Shown in pieces: positions 1 through 6,792 of a stretch of DNA of 52,321 nucleotides. Made by a program: the position numbers and the translations under genes. Source of the DNA: a virus; IMG/VR virus record IMGVR_UViG_3300030046_000016, positions 1 to 52,321 of that record. The stretch is one strand, 5' to 3'. Every line of letters starts with the position of its first letter. Position 1 is the first letter of the stretch. The notes below the pieces were generated by a model, which had not been told where the DNA came from, searched no databases, and saw nothing but the letters and a program-made list of their open reading frames with translations.

Positions 1-180
1 ACCGCTCAGGTTGGCACCGCTCAGGTTGGCACCGCTCAGGTTGGCACCGCTCAGGTTGGCACCGCTCAGGTTGGCACCGCTCAGGTTGGCACCGCTCAGG
101 TTGGCACCGCACAGGTAGGCACCGCTCAGGTTGGCACCGCACAGGTAGGCACCGCTCAGGTTGGCACCGCGCAGGTTGGC
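1..180. repeat. 12 x 15-bp tandem repeat coding for pentapeptides
   Basis: Twelve head-to-tail 15-bp units, accgctcaggttggc on the plus strand, with no spacer. Nine are identical; the units at 106-120 and 136-150 share the variant ...cacaggtaggc, and the unit at 166-180 has one change. The unit length equals one pentapeptide. The array continues beyond the left edge. Confidence 0.95.
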
Positions 181-270
181 ACCGGCTTTTACTGCAGCGA
201 CGACCAAATCTTTTATGGTCCCTACTGCGGCGGCGAACAATACACTTCCAGTCATGCTAAGTAAGTCCAT
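1..270 (-). CDS. Pentapeptide-repeat protein, C-terminus cut by window edge
   Basis: The frame opens at ATG 270 behind a good ribosome site (AAGGAGAT) and stays open to the left edge, so the C-terminus is missing. Residues 1-30 form a hydrophobic/Ala-rich leader, followed by twelve perfect five-residue units: ANLRG, then ANLSG and AYLCG alternating, then a run of ANLSG. This A(N/D)LxG pattern is the hallmark of pentapeptide-repeat proteins, which fold as a right-handed quadrilateral beta-helix; some mimic DNA and protect gyrase, but most have no known role. The start overlaps the end of the upstream gene by 14 bases, so it is the promoter-distal member of the leftward operon. Family call firm, function unknown. 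Confidence 0.85.
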   Translation of the reverse strand, partial: MDLLSMTGSVLFAAAVGTIKDLVVAAVKAGANLRGANLSGAYLCGANLSGAYLCGANLSGANLSGANLSGANLSGANLSGANLSGANLSG

Positions 271-688
271 GTTTGAATATCTCCTTAGTTATTTCTTGGG
301 CATCTTCTTCTACTACGGTAGGGGCAGGACACGCTTGCGAAAGAATGAGCTTGTTTTTTACTTCAACGCACTGCCCCGGATTTGTTAGCTTGGCGGCAAT
401 TGGATTGCCTGCAAGATGTTCTTTCCAAGGGTCGATTGCGGCGGCACTCCTTGTTGCAGTCCTCCATCCACGCTCAAACTCTTTGGCTGGTATCCACTTA
501 CTTGCAGCTTCTAACTCCTCGTATGCGGACAAAAGTTCCAAGATTGCGTCAGGAGTGGCCGCGTCTTCAAACTTTGCTATATCGAAGTTGCGGCGGATGA
601 AACTCTGACCGTAGTCTGTCTCAGCGCGTTTGCCGGATTCTGCTGCGGCCTTTAGTGTTGCGAATCTCTCTGCGAATTGCTCTGTCAT
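257..688 (-). CDS. Hypothetical charged protein (143 aa)
   Basis: Starts at ATG 688 behind GGGAGGG and ends 14 bases inside the pentapeptide-repeat gene, so the two are translationally coupled. The product is soluble-looking and helical, with an Ala/Glu-rich first half. I see no membrane segment, metal-binding cysteine pair or recognisable domain. Operon position and codon style support a real gene of unknown function. Confidence 0.7.
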   Translation of the reverse strand: MTEQFAERFATLKAAAESGKRAETDYGQSFIRRNFDIAKFEDAATPDAILELLSAYEELEAASKWIPAKEFERGWRTATRSAAAIDPWKEHLAGNPIAAKLTNPGQCVEVKNKLILSQACPAPTVVEEDAQEITKEIFKHGLT

Positions 689-755
689 TGCTTACCCTCC
701 CTATGGCTTGCAGAATTTTGCCGACAAATTGAGTGGCTTCGTTTTTCTGCTGGTT

Positions 756-1175
756 TTACTCGCTGTGGCAGTCCAAAAAACCCTTTTCGTAGATTGCGTT
801 TTTACCTTCGATGTGGCCGATGTAGCCCTTTGGGTTGTGGCGCAATTCCTCGTGAAACTTGCCATCAGGGGAGAACCAGGCGCGGATGCCCTCGCACTCT
901 GGCTGCGGGAGGCGCTTGGGGCGGAGTTGTTGTATTGTCTGGTACTCGAGGTCGTAGAGTTCTCGCTGAAGACCAGCCAAATTAGCCGCCGCCCCTGCGA
1001 TCTTCTTCGGATCGGCGTGGGTCTCCTGCAGCATTGTCAGCCATCGTTGTGCTTTCGAGACGTCGTTCGATGCAATATCGATGCGCATTATGTCAGTGCG
1101 GGTTAGTGGAACGACGACATTGCTGCCTTGCGAAACAACTAGAAAGACGGCGAGTAGAGGGGTTGCAAGGTTCAT
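756..1175 (-). CDS. Small exported or membrane-anchored protein (139 aa)
   Basis: ATG 1175 is chosen over the upstream in-frame start because AAGGAGA lies 8 bases before it and ATGA joins it to the stop of the HNH gene. Residues 1-24 are a hydrophobic leader (NLATPLLAVFLVVSQG) that could be a signal peptide or an N-terminal anchor. Residues 30-85 are Ala/Leu/Gln-rich and look helical or coiled. A leader plus coiled segment is also seen in spanin-type lysis proteins, but nothing here is specific to them. Function unknown. Confidence 0.65.
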   Translation of the reverse strand: MNLATPLLAVFLVVSQGSNVVVPLTRTDIMRIDIASNDVSKAQRWLTMLQETHADPKKIAGAAANLAGLQRELYDLEYQTIQQLRPKRLPQPECEGIRAWFSPDGKFHEELRHNPKGYIGHIEGKNAIYEKGFLDCHSE

Positions 1176-1510
1176 CGAGGATCTCCTTTGGGTGGTACGA
1201 CTTTTGGGGTGTGCTGGTCGATAATGTGGTGCTGGTAGCATCTAGTCTCTACGTTGGAGATAACGTCACTTCCGCCACGACCGAGCCCGATGATGTGGGC
1301 CATGTGCATCCTGGTCATTAGTGAACCCTCAAACGGTAACCACGCCTTGCAGACGACGCAGCGTTCGTTGTCTCTCGCGTAGCATTCTCGGCGTAGAGCG
1401 GTTTTTGCCTTCCCGTATAAGCGAATAATCCCGCACTTGCCTGGCTTGCCCGACCGGGCGCGTTTCTTCGGGCTAACCTTTGCGATCGGCTTACTCAATC
1501 GTCGAATCAT
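1172..1510 (-). CDS. HNH endonuclease
   Basis: About 112 aa from ATG 1510; a GTG at 1534 would add eight residues. After a basic N-terminus comes ALRRECYARDNERCVVCK, the usual lead-in of HNH nucleases with the first Cys pair, then MHMAHIIGLGRGGSDVISN and a final CYQHHIIDQH, which together supply the metal-binding and catalytic His/Asn residues of the beta-beta-alpha metal fold. Phage HNH proteins of this size nick or cut DNA, some as packaging partners and some as mobile homing elements. It overlaps genes on both sides in the leftward operon. A copy of the TTCTCGGCGTAGAA motif lies in its coding sequence at 1385-1398. Confidence 0.85.
   Translation of the reverse strand: MIRRLSKPIAKVSPKKRARSGKPGKCGIIRLYGKAKTALRRECYARDNERCVVCKAWLPFEGSLMTRMHMAHIIGLGRGGSDVISNVETRCYQHHIIDQHTPKVVPPKGDPR
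1385..1398. repeat. Dispersed 14-mer, copy TTCTCGGCGTAGAG
   Basis: 13/14 match to the dyad consensus TTCTMGGCGTAGAA. Lies inside the HNH gene, where it encodes LRRE on the minus strand. Confidence 0.75.
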
Positions 1511-1700
1511 AGCCAGCCTGCTTTCGACACTCACGAATGACGTGCGGGTGGAACTCTGGAAAAATTACGCCGAGAATCCGTACACGCCACATGGCACCAG
1601 CCCGTGCAAGTAGACCCACAAAGCGTTTCTCCGGCGTGCTGTAGAGGCTGTAGACGGCGACGACGTGGTGGTTGACGAGACGCTGTGCGAGACTACTCAT
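1491..1700 (-). CDS. Hypothetical protein (69 aa)
   Basis: ATG 1700 behind GAGGGGT is preferred to the longer frame starting at 1847, which lies inside the upstream gene. The start overlaps the upstream stop by 8 bases and the C-terminus overlaps the HNH gene. The product is small and basic, with aromatic patches and no recognised domain. A copy of the 14-mer at 1563-1576 is translated as RILGV. Confidence 0.6.
   Translation of the reverse strand: MSSLAQRLVNHHVVAVYSLYSTPEKRFVGLLARAGAMWRVRILGVIFPEFHPHVIRECRKQAGYDSTIE
1563..1576. repeat. Dispersed 14-mer, copy TTCTCGGCGTAATT (minus strand)
   Basis: Matches the left arm and centre of the consensus but has lost most of the right arm. Intragenic. 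Confidence 0.5.
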
Positions 1701-2418
1701 GTGACCCCTCCAAAAGCTTCTTGTTGATCTGCTCCAATAGGGGATTTTTTGGAGCTTCAATTTCTTTGTCTTCGTCGTCCCTTGAGTCTTCGTTCGGGAT
1801 GACGACCGTGTAGCCATCCGCCCACGCCCAAACGGTAGCGTCGGCACTCTCTGTCTTTTGCCCTGGAGAGCACATCCATGCGAGTGCTTTATAGGGAAGC
1901 ACGCAGAATGTCTGCGTTTGCAGGGTCACCGAGGATAGCCCTGCAGAGTACAGGCACACGTCCGACCAGCCCGCCGGCGCAGTGTGGCGACCTAAATTTT
2001 GTGGCTGCAAGGCGTGTTCGAGAAACCCAGGCAGGCGGCCGAGATCCCACGGCTTTCGATATGGAAATTGGCGAGAGAGAGATGCTCCCATGGTGACCGT
2101 GAGGTCTTTGTCGATAATTGCTTCGAGCAACGTCTTCTGAGACTCGCGAAACAGGGTGTCTTCATTGTAGGGAACCAGCGCCTCGATCGCGTTATGCCTC
2201 TGACCGGCGTGAATCCGCCGCAGCATCTCGATCGCCTCATGAATGACGCGGGGGCTTTTAGCCCACACATGTTTGGGCGGTTTCATGCCGAGCTTGGCGT
2301 AAAACTCGTTGAGGGCTTCCTGAGCTGCCCACTGATCCTCTACCCATGGTCGTACGTGGTCCAGCGCGTTAGGAGCGGTAGTTTGTAAAATGCGGTCCAG
2401 ATCGACGAAGTCACTCAT
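1693..2418 (-). CDS. Hypothetical protein (241 aa)
   Basis: ATG 2418 is chosen: AAGGAG sits 10 bases upstream, and the TTG three codons earlier would be too close to it. It overlaps the upstream homing-endonuclease stop by 8 bases. The N-terminal half is helical and charged; a central stretch has many aromatics and Cys residues; the tail is acidic then Lys-rich. No transmembrane segment or catalytic signature is recognised. Function unknown. Confidence 0.7.
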   Translation of the reverse strand: MSDFVDLDRILQTTAPNALDHVRPWVEDQWAAQEALNEFYAKLGMKPPKHVWAKSPRVIHEAIEMLRRIHAGQRHNAIEALVPYNEDTLFRESQKTLLEAIIDKDLTVTMGASLSRQFPYRKPWDLGRLPGFLEHALQPQNLGRHTAPAGWSDVCLYSAGLSSVTLQTQTFCVLPYKALAWMCSPGQKTESADATVWAWADGYTVVIPNEDSRDDEDKEIEAPKNPLLEQINKKLLEGSHE

Positions 2419-3100
2419 AGCAGGCAAACTCCTTATGTAATTCGGCGGCGGCTGTTCGGTAAAGTTGATGAGCTTCTTCTCGTGTATTGCGGTACCCCAA
2501 AAACCGCTGTTTTCCCTGATGGCAAATGGAAGCTCCCCATTTCTGCCACTGCTTGTTCCAAGAAGTGCCTTTCAATCCAGAGGTGTTATCGCGGCGCTTA
2601 CGTAGATTGCACGCGCTTTGCGTGGCGTTGACAACCCGCAAATTGTTTCCGGTGTAATCGAGGGTGTCATGGTTGTGGTGGTCTGCGATGCGCTTGTCGC
2701 CCCGCTCTAGTCCGGTGATCTGGCGCGACATTATGACGGTGCGCTGCTTCCCGTCAACCCTTTCTCCTCGGATTGAGTAAAAACTTCGCGTGGACTTGTG
2801 CCACCGAGCACACCATCGATATCCCATCAGCCAGTCGTATAAATGCGTGTCTATAATCGCGACTTGTCCTTGAGTCAAAGCTATGTAGCGAATTGAAGGA
2901 TCAACGGGTTGGGTGATGGCAGGGCGTTCATGCGTGGTCCCGTGGCCCGAGAGATAGCGCATAGGCTCGCCCCTGCGAACGTGTCGGCGGCGCTGTGTGA
3001 TTGTCGCGATCTTTGTTTTTTGACCGCACCCGCAGTGGCAGAATCCGTATGGTATGTTTTGAGGAAGGGGCACAACGTCCTGTTTGCGCAGGTCGGTCAT
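2411..3100 (-). CDS. HNH homing endonuclease with AP2-type DNA-binding tail
   Basis: From the N-terminus: a short zinc-knuckle-like PYGFCHCGCGQKTKIA; a middle domain; the HNH core ADHHNHDTLDYTGNNLRVV with catalytic His and the DN/N pattern of group-I-intron-type HNH enzymes; then a C-terminal AP2-like DNA-binding module (GLKGTSWNKQWQKWGASI). These free-standing nucleases cut genomes lacking them and spread by repair. ATG 3100 has GGAGGG 8 bases upstream; ATG 3157 would add 19 residues ending in EAHHKEPW, itself HNH-like, but would leave only 14 bp to the divergent regulator. It is a paralogue of the minus-strand gene at 25073-25756, with the same CHCGCG knuckle. Confidence 0.85.
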   Translation of the reverse strand: MTDLRKQDVVPLPQNIPYGFCHCGCGQKTKIATITQRRRHVRRGEPMRYLSGHGTTHERPAITQPVDPSIRYIALTQGQVAIIDTHLYDWLMGYRWCARWHKSTRSFYSIRGERVDGKQRTVIMSRQITGLERGDKRIADHHNHDTLDYTGNNLRVVNATQSACNLRKRRDNTSGLKGTSWNKQWQKWGASICHQGKQRFLGYRNTREEAHQLYRTAAAELHKEFACYE

Positions 3101-3171
3101 AGATAGAGCCCTCCACGGCTCTTTGTGATGTGCCTCTATTTTACCGTTACAGCGCATGATTTACTACCTCT

Positions 3172-3531
3172 ATGCTTTCATTGCTGGCCCTGCGAACTCT
3201 GACAAAACGATCCGAGGTCCACGAAGGCGCTCTCCGCTTCTTCCTCGAACTCATGTGCCTCTTCGATCTGACTGCATTTCGTATGCTCCCTGTAGCTGAA
3301 CTCTCTGACCGCCTGGGCATCAAGGAACGGGCGGTTCGTGACAATCTGGAAATTCTGTTGAAGGTTGGTCTTTTGGAGCGGGGCCCAATGGCGAAGCGGG
3401 TGGGTTCGGATATGAAGGAAACATCCTTTCGCATTCGTCCTGCCATGATTCTGAACCGGGTGGAACTGGCGGAGCACTTTGAAGCGCGGCACCGGGAGAC
3501 GGAGCGGATGGAGATTGCTCCCCGTAGCTAG
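3172..3531 (+). CDS. Winged-helix transcriptional regulator-like protein (119 aa)
   Basis: Residues about 38-75 form a helix-turn-helix and wing (FRMLPVAELSDRLGIKERAV, then a recognition helix and KVGLLERG), typical of small winged-helix repressors that test one condition and block a promoter. It is divergent from the leftward operon, the usual place for a local regulator. No good Shine-Dalgarno precedes ATG 3172, so the message may be leaderless or the start may differ. Minus-strand frames over this stretch are shadows. Regulatory role inferred from fold and position. Confidence 0.7.
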   Translation: MLSLLALRTLTKRSEVHEGALRFFLELMCLFDLTAFRMLPVAELSDRLGIKERAVRDNLEILLKVGLLERGPMAKRVGSDMKETSFRIRPAMILNRVELAEHFEARHRETERMEIAPRS

Positions 3532-3613
3532 TCCTCTCAAGGAAATTGACCGAATTAGTCATAGCACCCCGAATCGGTGAGCCAGTTGATGAAACGGAAC
3601 CAAAGGCGCTTTA

Positions 3614-4234
3614 TCATCGTCTCCTCCATGCTGCCAAAGTTAAAAGACCGGTTCCAAGGAGCAGCAGGGATGCCGGTTCGGGAACGCTGGAGGCTGGTGG
3701 CGGCGTCGATCCGCCTCCGGTGGTACCTCCGTACCCCCCAAAGCCTCCTACACCCCCTAGCTCTCCAAAATCACCCGTTTCGAGCGGGTAGTCCTCGTTT
3801 TGACCGACCTGGTCGGTTTCTATGCCGGGAATTTCGGGTGAGTCCTCGGTTTCGAGGAATCCCGGCTGAACCGGCACGATGTCGATTGGCAGCAAAGGGC
3901 TGGCGAACGGGATAAACGTAACGTTGCGCGAGAACTGGCTTATAGGGAAGTCAGAAATCAATTCAACCAGTGGCGTAGGCGGCGCGGTTTCAGCGGGGCA
4001 TGCGATCGGCTCCCAGTCCCACTTCACCCTTGGGTGAGTCTTCGGCGTGTAACCGGGATGGGTCTTTTGCTTCTCGACCAGCCATGCATTCCAGCCGGCA
4101 ATGGTCGCCTTGGTCGGTGGCGCCATAGCGTGCTGAGCCCATGTCAGGCAGTCGCCGGGCTTGATTCCCTTGTGCGCGACTTCGGCCGCCAGCAGGGTGC
4201 TAACTCCAATAACGGCGACAGCTAAACGCCTCAT
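3614..4234 (-). CDS. PEP-CTERM sorting-domain protein
   Basis: 206 aa, ATG 4234 with AAGGA upstream and an ATGA overlap with the preceding stop. Residues 1-20 are a signal peptide. The middle is Pro-rich and of low complexity, followed by a Gly-rich linker, then the C-terminal sorting signal: VPEP motif, hydrophobic helix (ASLLLLGTGLLTLAAW) and terminal RRR. In known bacteria this tripartite tail is recognised by exosortase, cleaved, and the protein released or anchored at the outer surface. The body resembles no enzyme. Such proteins are common in Acidobacteriota and unusual in a phage region, so it points to the host and may be a surface-modifying cargo gene. Confidence 0.85.
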   Translation of the reverse strand: MRRLAVAVIGVSTLLAAEVAHKGIKPGDCLTWAQHAMAPPTKATIAGWNAWLVEKQKTHPGYTPKTHPRVKWDWEPIACPAETAPPTPLVELISDFPISQFSRNVTFIPFASPLLPIDIVPVQPGFLETEDSPEIPGIETDQVGQNEDYPLETGDFGELGGVGGFGGYGGTTGGGSTPPPASSVPEPASLLLLGTGLLTLAAWRRR

Positions 4235-4605
4235 AGGGTTCCTTCCGCCTTTTTGATTGCAGTAATGGCAGCCATTTTCACGGCCCCATCGCCCTCGGTG
4301 ATAGAAACAAAATCTTTTAGCGCTTGCAGTAGATCCGGCGCGGCCACGATGAGGTTGGCGTTGGCCTGAGATCGTCGTCGAAAGAACTCAACAACATCAA
4401 CCTTCATTGGGTAGTGCGTATGGCCTAGCCAAAACTCGGAGACGCTAACGCGGTGAACCTTGCAAACCTCATTCAGCGAATTGCAGTCGGCTCCTTGAAA
4501 TTCAGCGTTGGCCGCAGTCTGCTCGATCGTGCCGTATCGGGGTGTGCCGTAGATGGTTCTGGTATTGCTGTCGAACTGCCAAGGTCCAAGTGTAAGGTCA
4601 TTCAT
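4231..4605 (-). CDS. Phage hypothetical protein with ANANLIVAAPDLLQAL motif
   Basis: 124 aa. The C-terminal ANANLIVAAPDLLQALK followed by an AAITAIKKAEG end is a motif I recognise as recurrent at the ends of small phage proteins of unknown function; the N-terminal half is a WQFD...RYG beta-type segment. Starts at ATG 4605; an ATGCTTGCAT element lies about 18 bases upstream on the coding strand, replacing a normal leader. Ends in an ATGA overlap with the PEP-CTERM gene. Confidence 0.7.
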   Translation of the reverse strand: MNDLTLGPWQFDSNTRTIYGTPRYGTIEQTAANAEFQGADCNSLNEVCKVHRVSVSEFWLGHTHYPMKVDVVEFFRRRSQANANLIVAAPDLLQALKDFVSITEGDGAVKMAAITAIKKAEGTL

Positions 4606-4622
4606 GGCGTCATTCTCTCTTC

Positions 4623-4632
4623 ATGCAAGCAT
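4623..4632. promoter_or_regulatory. Start-associated element ATGCAAGCAT
   Basis: One of six copies of the dyad ATGC-WW-GCAT; lies 17 bases before the minus-strand start at 4605. Confidence 0.55.
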
Positions 4633-4680
4633 GATGTAAAGGAAACTTTGGTAATGCGGTGTCTATCGGTTGCAACTCAT

Positions 4681-4807
4681 TTATTTCCGTGGTTTGCTGG
4701 TTTTGCCGCTGCCTTCGTACTCCTCGTCCGTTGGTTGCGTGCCTAGTGCCTCGCCATCTGCAGGGGTGGCGGGGCACTCCCTTTCGTCAGTGCAAAACGT
4801 ATTTCAT
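4681..4807 (-). pseudogene. Possible small gene needing a +1 shift
   Basis: ATG 4807 overlaps the upstream stop as ATGA, the usual coupling in this operon, but reads only MKYVLH before TGA. One base forward, a frame runs from 4803 to TAA 4681 and encodes an acidic, protein-like stretch (CTDERECPATPADGE, then a TDEEYEGSGKTSK tail) with no start of its own. Either a frameshift mutation broke a gene of about 45 aa, or a +1 shift at CAC-UGA-C is used. The same bases hold a strong stem-loop (4745-4778). Low certainty. Confidence 0.3.
4745..4778. other. Stem-loop, 12-bp arms
   Basis: AGTGCCTCGCCA and TGGCGGGGCACT flank a 10-base loop; one A/G position does not pair perfectly. There is no T-run on either side, so a classic terminator is not supported. 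Confidence 0.5.
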
Positions 4808-5424
4808 GGCGCTATCCCTTCATCCCACCCGTAAGTGTCGGGTCCGTCTTCGCCAGCCTTGGCGGCGGTCACGATGGCGTCGTAGTTATTCCCGGCAAGG
4901 ATGCGGACCATTTGGTCGATAACCCACGTTTTATGGTGGGCTCCGTCGATTCCCCCGTACCTGACGGCTAGATGGAGAGCTTCGACGACCGGGGATGGTT
5001 CGGGTTTTTCCTCTGGCTTCGGATAGAGACAGTGATTCCTCTCCGGCAGTTCGGCGCCTTCGGCGAGCAGGTCAGGCATCCAACGCTGCAGCATCTTGTT
5101 GAGGCGGAAGGTCGTTTGCTGCGCATCGTGGCAGGACTTCAAGGGAAAAATAATCGGTTCGTAGATCGGCGTTATGCCGGGCAGGTTGAACTTAATGCTT
5201 ACGGTGTAGGACTGGCTCTGGCTCCCGCCCCAAGTGAATTGAATCGTGCGGTGCGGCGGTAGGTATTCATCTAGAACTTCCATGATTTTCTCGGTGTAGA
5301 TGTGCCGCATAATCTTGGTTAGCATGTCGGCTTCCGGTTGCTGGCCGGGCCTTTTTGCAATGTAGGCCACGTCGCTAAAAAGCTTTTCGTAAATCGCGTC
5401 TGCTAGTTTTTCATTTGCTTTCAT
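4804..5424 (-). CDS. Phage hypothetical protein with GAHHKTWVIDQM motif
   Basis: 206 aa from ATG 5424, preceded by GAGGTG; a GTG two codons upstream is less likely. The N-terminal part is helical, the middle contains a β-rich FTWGGSQSQSYTVSIKF segment, and the C-terminus carries GGIDGAHHKTWVIDQMVR and ends AGEDGPDTYGWDEGIAP. That tail is familiar from many unrelated phages and prophages as a small conserved protein of unknown function. The motif copy at 5450-5463 lies in the leader, shared with the divergent gene at 5474. Confidence 0.75.
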   Translation of the reverse strand: MKANEKLADAIYEKLFSDVAYIAKRPGQQPEADMLTKIMRHIYTEKIMEVLDEYLPPHRTIQFTWGGSQSQSYTVSIKFNLPGITPIYEPIIFPLKSCHDAQQTTFRLNKMLQRWMPDLLAEGAELPERNHCLYPKPEEKPEPSPVVEALHLAVRYGGIDGAHHKTWVIDQMVRILAGNNYDAIVTAAKAGEDGPDTYGWDEGIAP

Positions 5425-5449
5425 ATCCACCTCGGCGTTCTTGTTGGTA

Positions 5450-5463
5450 TTCTCGGCGTAGAG
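5450..5463. repeat. Dispersed 14-mer between divergent genes, TTCTCGGCGTAGAG
   Basis: 13/14 match to the dyad consensus, centred in the 49-bp gap between the leftward start at 5424 and the rightward start at 5474, where an operator would be expected. Confidence 0.65.
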
Positions 5464-5473
5464 GAAAACGCCG

Positions 5474-5722
5474 ATGATCGGAAAAACCCTTTTACTTCTT
5501 GCGTGTGTCGCGACCGCCGCAGCTCAAACTACTACAGCCACGGCACCGTCGAACCGAAACGACCCCCCGAAAGACGGGAAGTACGAGATTAAGCGAATCC
5601 CGATGGACCACAAGCGGTATGTGCAACCGCCGCCGCCGCACGTTATTGCTCCGGTGCCTGGCGTGGACGTTCCAAAGGGAACGAAACTGCGAAGCAATAT
5701 CCATCCGCCTGAGCCAAAGTAA
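5474..5722 (+). CDS. Small secreted protein (82 aa)
   Basis: Rightward gene inside an otherwise leftward array. Residues 1-18 are a clean signal peptide (IGKTLLLLACVATAAAQ, cleavage after AAA). The mature part is short, Pro/Lys-rich, with PPPPHVIAPVPGVDVP. GAGGAAA precedes the start. The style, with cleavage before Gln, is typical of acidobacterial secretomes. No cysteine remains after cleavage, so it is not a lipoprotein. Function unknown. Confidence 0.6.
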   Translation: MIGKTLLLLACVATAAAQTTTATAPSNRNDPPKDGKYEIKRIPMDHKRYVQPPPPHVIAPVPGVDVPKGTKLRSNIHPPEPK

Positions 5723-5727
5723 ATCGC

Positions 5728-5979
5728 TCATATCCACCTCGGCATCTTCGAGACAGGGGCAAGCATGGGTTGAATTGGTCGATCCGGCACGCTGGCCGGT
5801 AGCGCTCGAGTCGAGAGGTTGGGCGGCGTAAAGCCTTCGTGAACCCAAAGGTAGACCCACACAATCGGACTTAGGGCGAATGCGCGGCTAACGTAACCGC
5901 AGTGCTTGAAGTGGAGATGGCTGAGCATCCCCCGGGTGTCGATCGGTCGTAGGCAGAACTTACATGGCTGCTTTGGCAT
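5728..5979 (-). CDS. Zinc-finger-like hypothetical protein (83 aa)
   Basis: The N-terminus PCKFCLRPIDTRGMLSHLHF followed by KHCG has a C-x2-C...H-x3-H-x-C arrangement resembling a C2H2-type finger. The rest is Trp/Pro-rich without a domain. It overlaps the end of the upstream gene by 20 bases, with AAGAAAG as a weak ribosome site. Plus-strand frames here are less convincing. Confidence 0.5.
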   Translation of the reverse strand: MPKQPCKFCLRPIDTRGMLSHLHFKHCGYVSRAFALSPIVWVYLWVHEGFTPPNLSTRALPASVPDRPIQPMLAPVSKMPRWI

Positions 5980-6154
5980 TGGCGGCTTTCTTGGCGCGAC
6001 GGCGCTGCGCGTTGCGCTTCTGCGACCTGGTGAGCTTCGGGGCTGCAGTTACCTTTGTCGGCCAAGAGTCGGCGTCGAAAGGGTCGTAATCCTCGGGCGA
6101 GCCTTTACAGTCGTTTTCCATCCATGCGTCTTCTTGTTCCTCGAAGTAGCTCAT
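5960..6154 (-). CDS. Hypothetical protein, acidic head and basic tail (64 aa)
   Basis: ATG 6154 follows GGAGGAAA, one of the best ribosome sites here, and overlaps the upstream stop as ATGA. The first half is strongly acidic; the last 25 residues are Lys/Arg/Ala-rich (RSQKRNAQRRRAKKAAN), as in nucleic-acid-binding tails. No fold recognised. Confidence 0.6.
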   Translation of the reverse strand: MSYFEEQEDAWMENDCKGSPEDYDPFDADSWPTKVTAAPKLTRSQKRNAQRRRAKKAANAKAAM

Positions 6155-6267
6155 TTTCCTCCGTGGGTGAATAATGCGATGAGTGCGAGGGCCAGCACGA
6201 GAAGCACTGGCCCAAGCAGGAGCCGCAGAGTCATCCAGCGACCCTGTTGGCGGTAGGTCTTAGACAT
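6151..6267 (-). CDS. One-helix membrane micro-protein (38 aa)
   Basis: ATG 6267 follows GGAGGGG; the longer in-frame start at 6333 would lie inside the upstream gene. A basic N-terminus (SKTYRQQGRW) is followed by one hydrophobic helix (LLLGPVLLVLALALIALF) and a short tail, so an inner-membrane protein is likely. ATGA coupling downstream and an 8-base overlap upstream support it. Confidence 0.6.
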   Translation of the reverse strand: MSKTYRQQGRWMTLRLLLGPVLLVLALALIALFTHGGK

Positions 6268-6445
6268 GACCCCTCCAATGGCAGGAGCACTCGCAGCAGT
6301 TGGCGTCAATGTCGGGGCATTCCTCGTGAACATCGTTGAGGCAGGCTGAGGTTATAACGCGGTCTGGGTCGTCCGCGTCTTCTTCGGGGTCGTCCCAGGG
6401 TCGCTCCGGTAGTGAGTCCATTCCGGGTGGATAGTTGCTAGCCAT
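6260..6445 (-). CDS. Acidic Cys-rich mini-protein (61 aa)
   Basis: ATG 6445 has GGAGG upstream. The middle is Asp/Glu-rich (DDPEEDADDPDR); the end has C-x8-C and CCECSCHW, a likely metal-binding cluster. One of several Cys-rich mini-proteins in this operon; no function is assigned. Confidence 0.55.
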   Translation of the reverse strand: MASNYPPGMDSLPERPWDDPEEDADDPDRVITSACLNDVHEECPDIDANCCECSCHWRGHV

Positions 6446-6617
6446 TGGAGCGCGCCTCCGATCCATAGCGCCGCGCATAGTCCAGCGCCGCATCCCAATC
6501 AGCGGGTTCGAGTGCGATGCGGTGGGCGTGGGCGTAGTCCATGGCTACAGACAAATTTCCATCGAAATTTATCAACAGGTCTAACGCCTTTATCTCCCCG
6601 AGGCGCGGGGCCTGCAT
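6438..6617 (-). CDS. Hypothetical protein (59 aa)
   Basis: ATG 6617 lies 5 bases after the stop of the upstream zinc-ribbon gene, so translation is probably coupled; the longer frame to 6731 would overlap that gene by 110 bases. The protein is helical with an EIKALDLLINFDGN segment. No domain recognised. Confidence 0.5.
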   Translation of the reverse strand: MQAPRLGEIKALDLLINFDGNLSVAMDYAHAHRIALEPADWDAALDYARRYGSEARSNG

Positions 6618-6621
6618 AGTT

Positions 6622-6792
6622 TCAAAGAACTTCGTTAGAGCTTGCGGGATTGGCACTTGGCACCTCCGATACGGTCTTGCGACCGCGGCATGTGGGACAT
6701 TTTGCGGTGATGACTGCGGTTTTGCAATCATAGAGAGAGCAGGGAACTTCTCGCCTTAGCCAGCCTCGGCCAAGGCACGTCTGGCAGGTCAT
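6622..6792 (-). CDS. DnaJ-type zinc-ribbon mini-protein (56 aa)
   Basis: ATG 6792 follows GGAG and overlaps the upstream stop as ATGA. Two half-sites, CQTCLGRGW and CPTCRGRKT, give the CxxCxGxG pattern of the DnaJ zinc domain, without any J-domain. Phages encode many such stand-alone ribbons, with no known role. A bigger protein at 38688 carries the same pattern. Confidence 0.65.
   Translation of the reverse strand: MTCQTCLGRGWLRREVPCSLYDCKTAVITAKCPTCRGRKTVSEVPSANPASSNEVL

Noticed and set aside
1-180. CRISPR-like array
   Set aside because: Repeats are head-to-tail with no spacers and encode in-frame pentapeptides.
3546-3791. Pro-rich rightward frame
   Set aside because: Antisense shadow of the Gly-rich tail of the PEP-CTERM gene.
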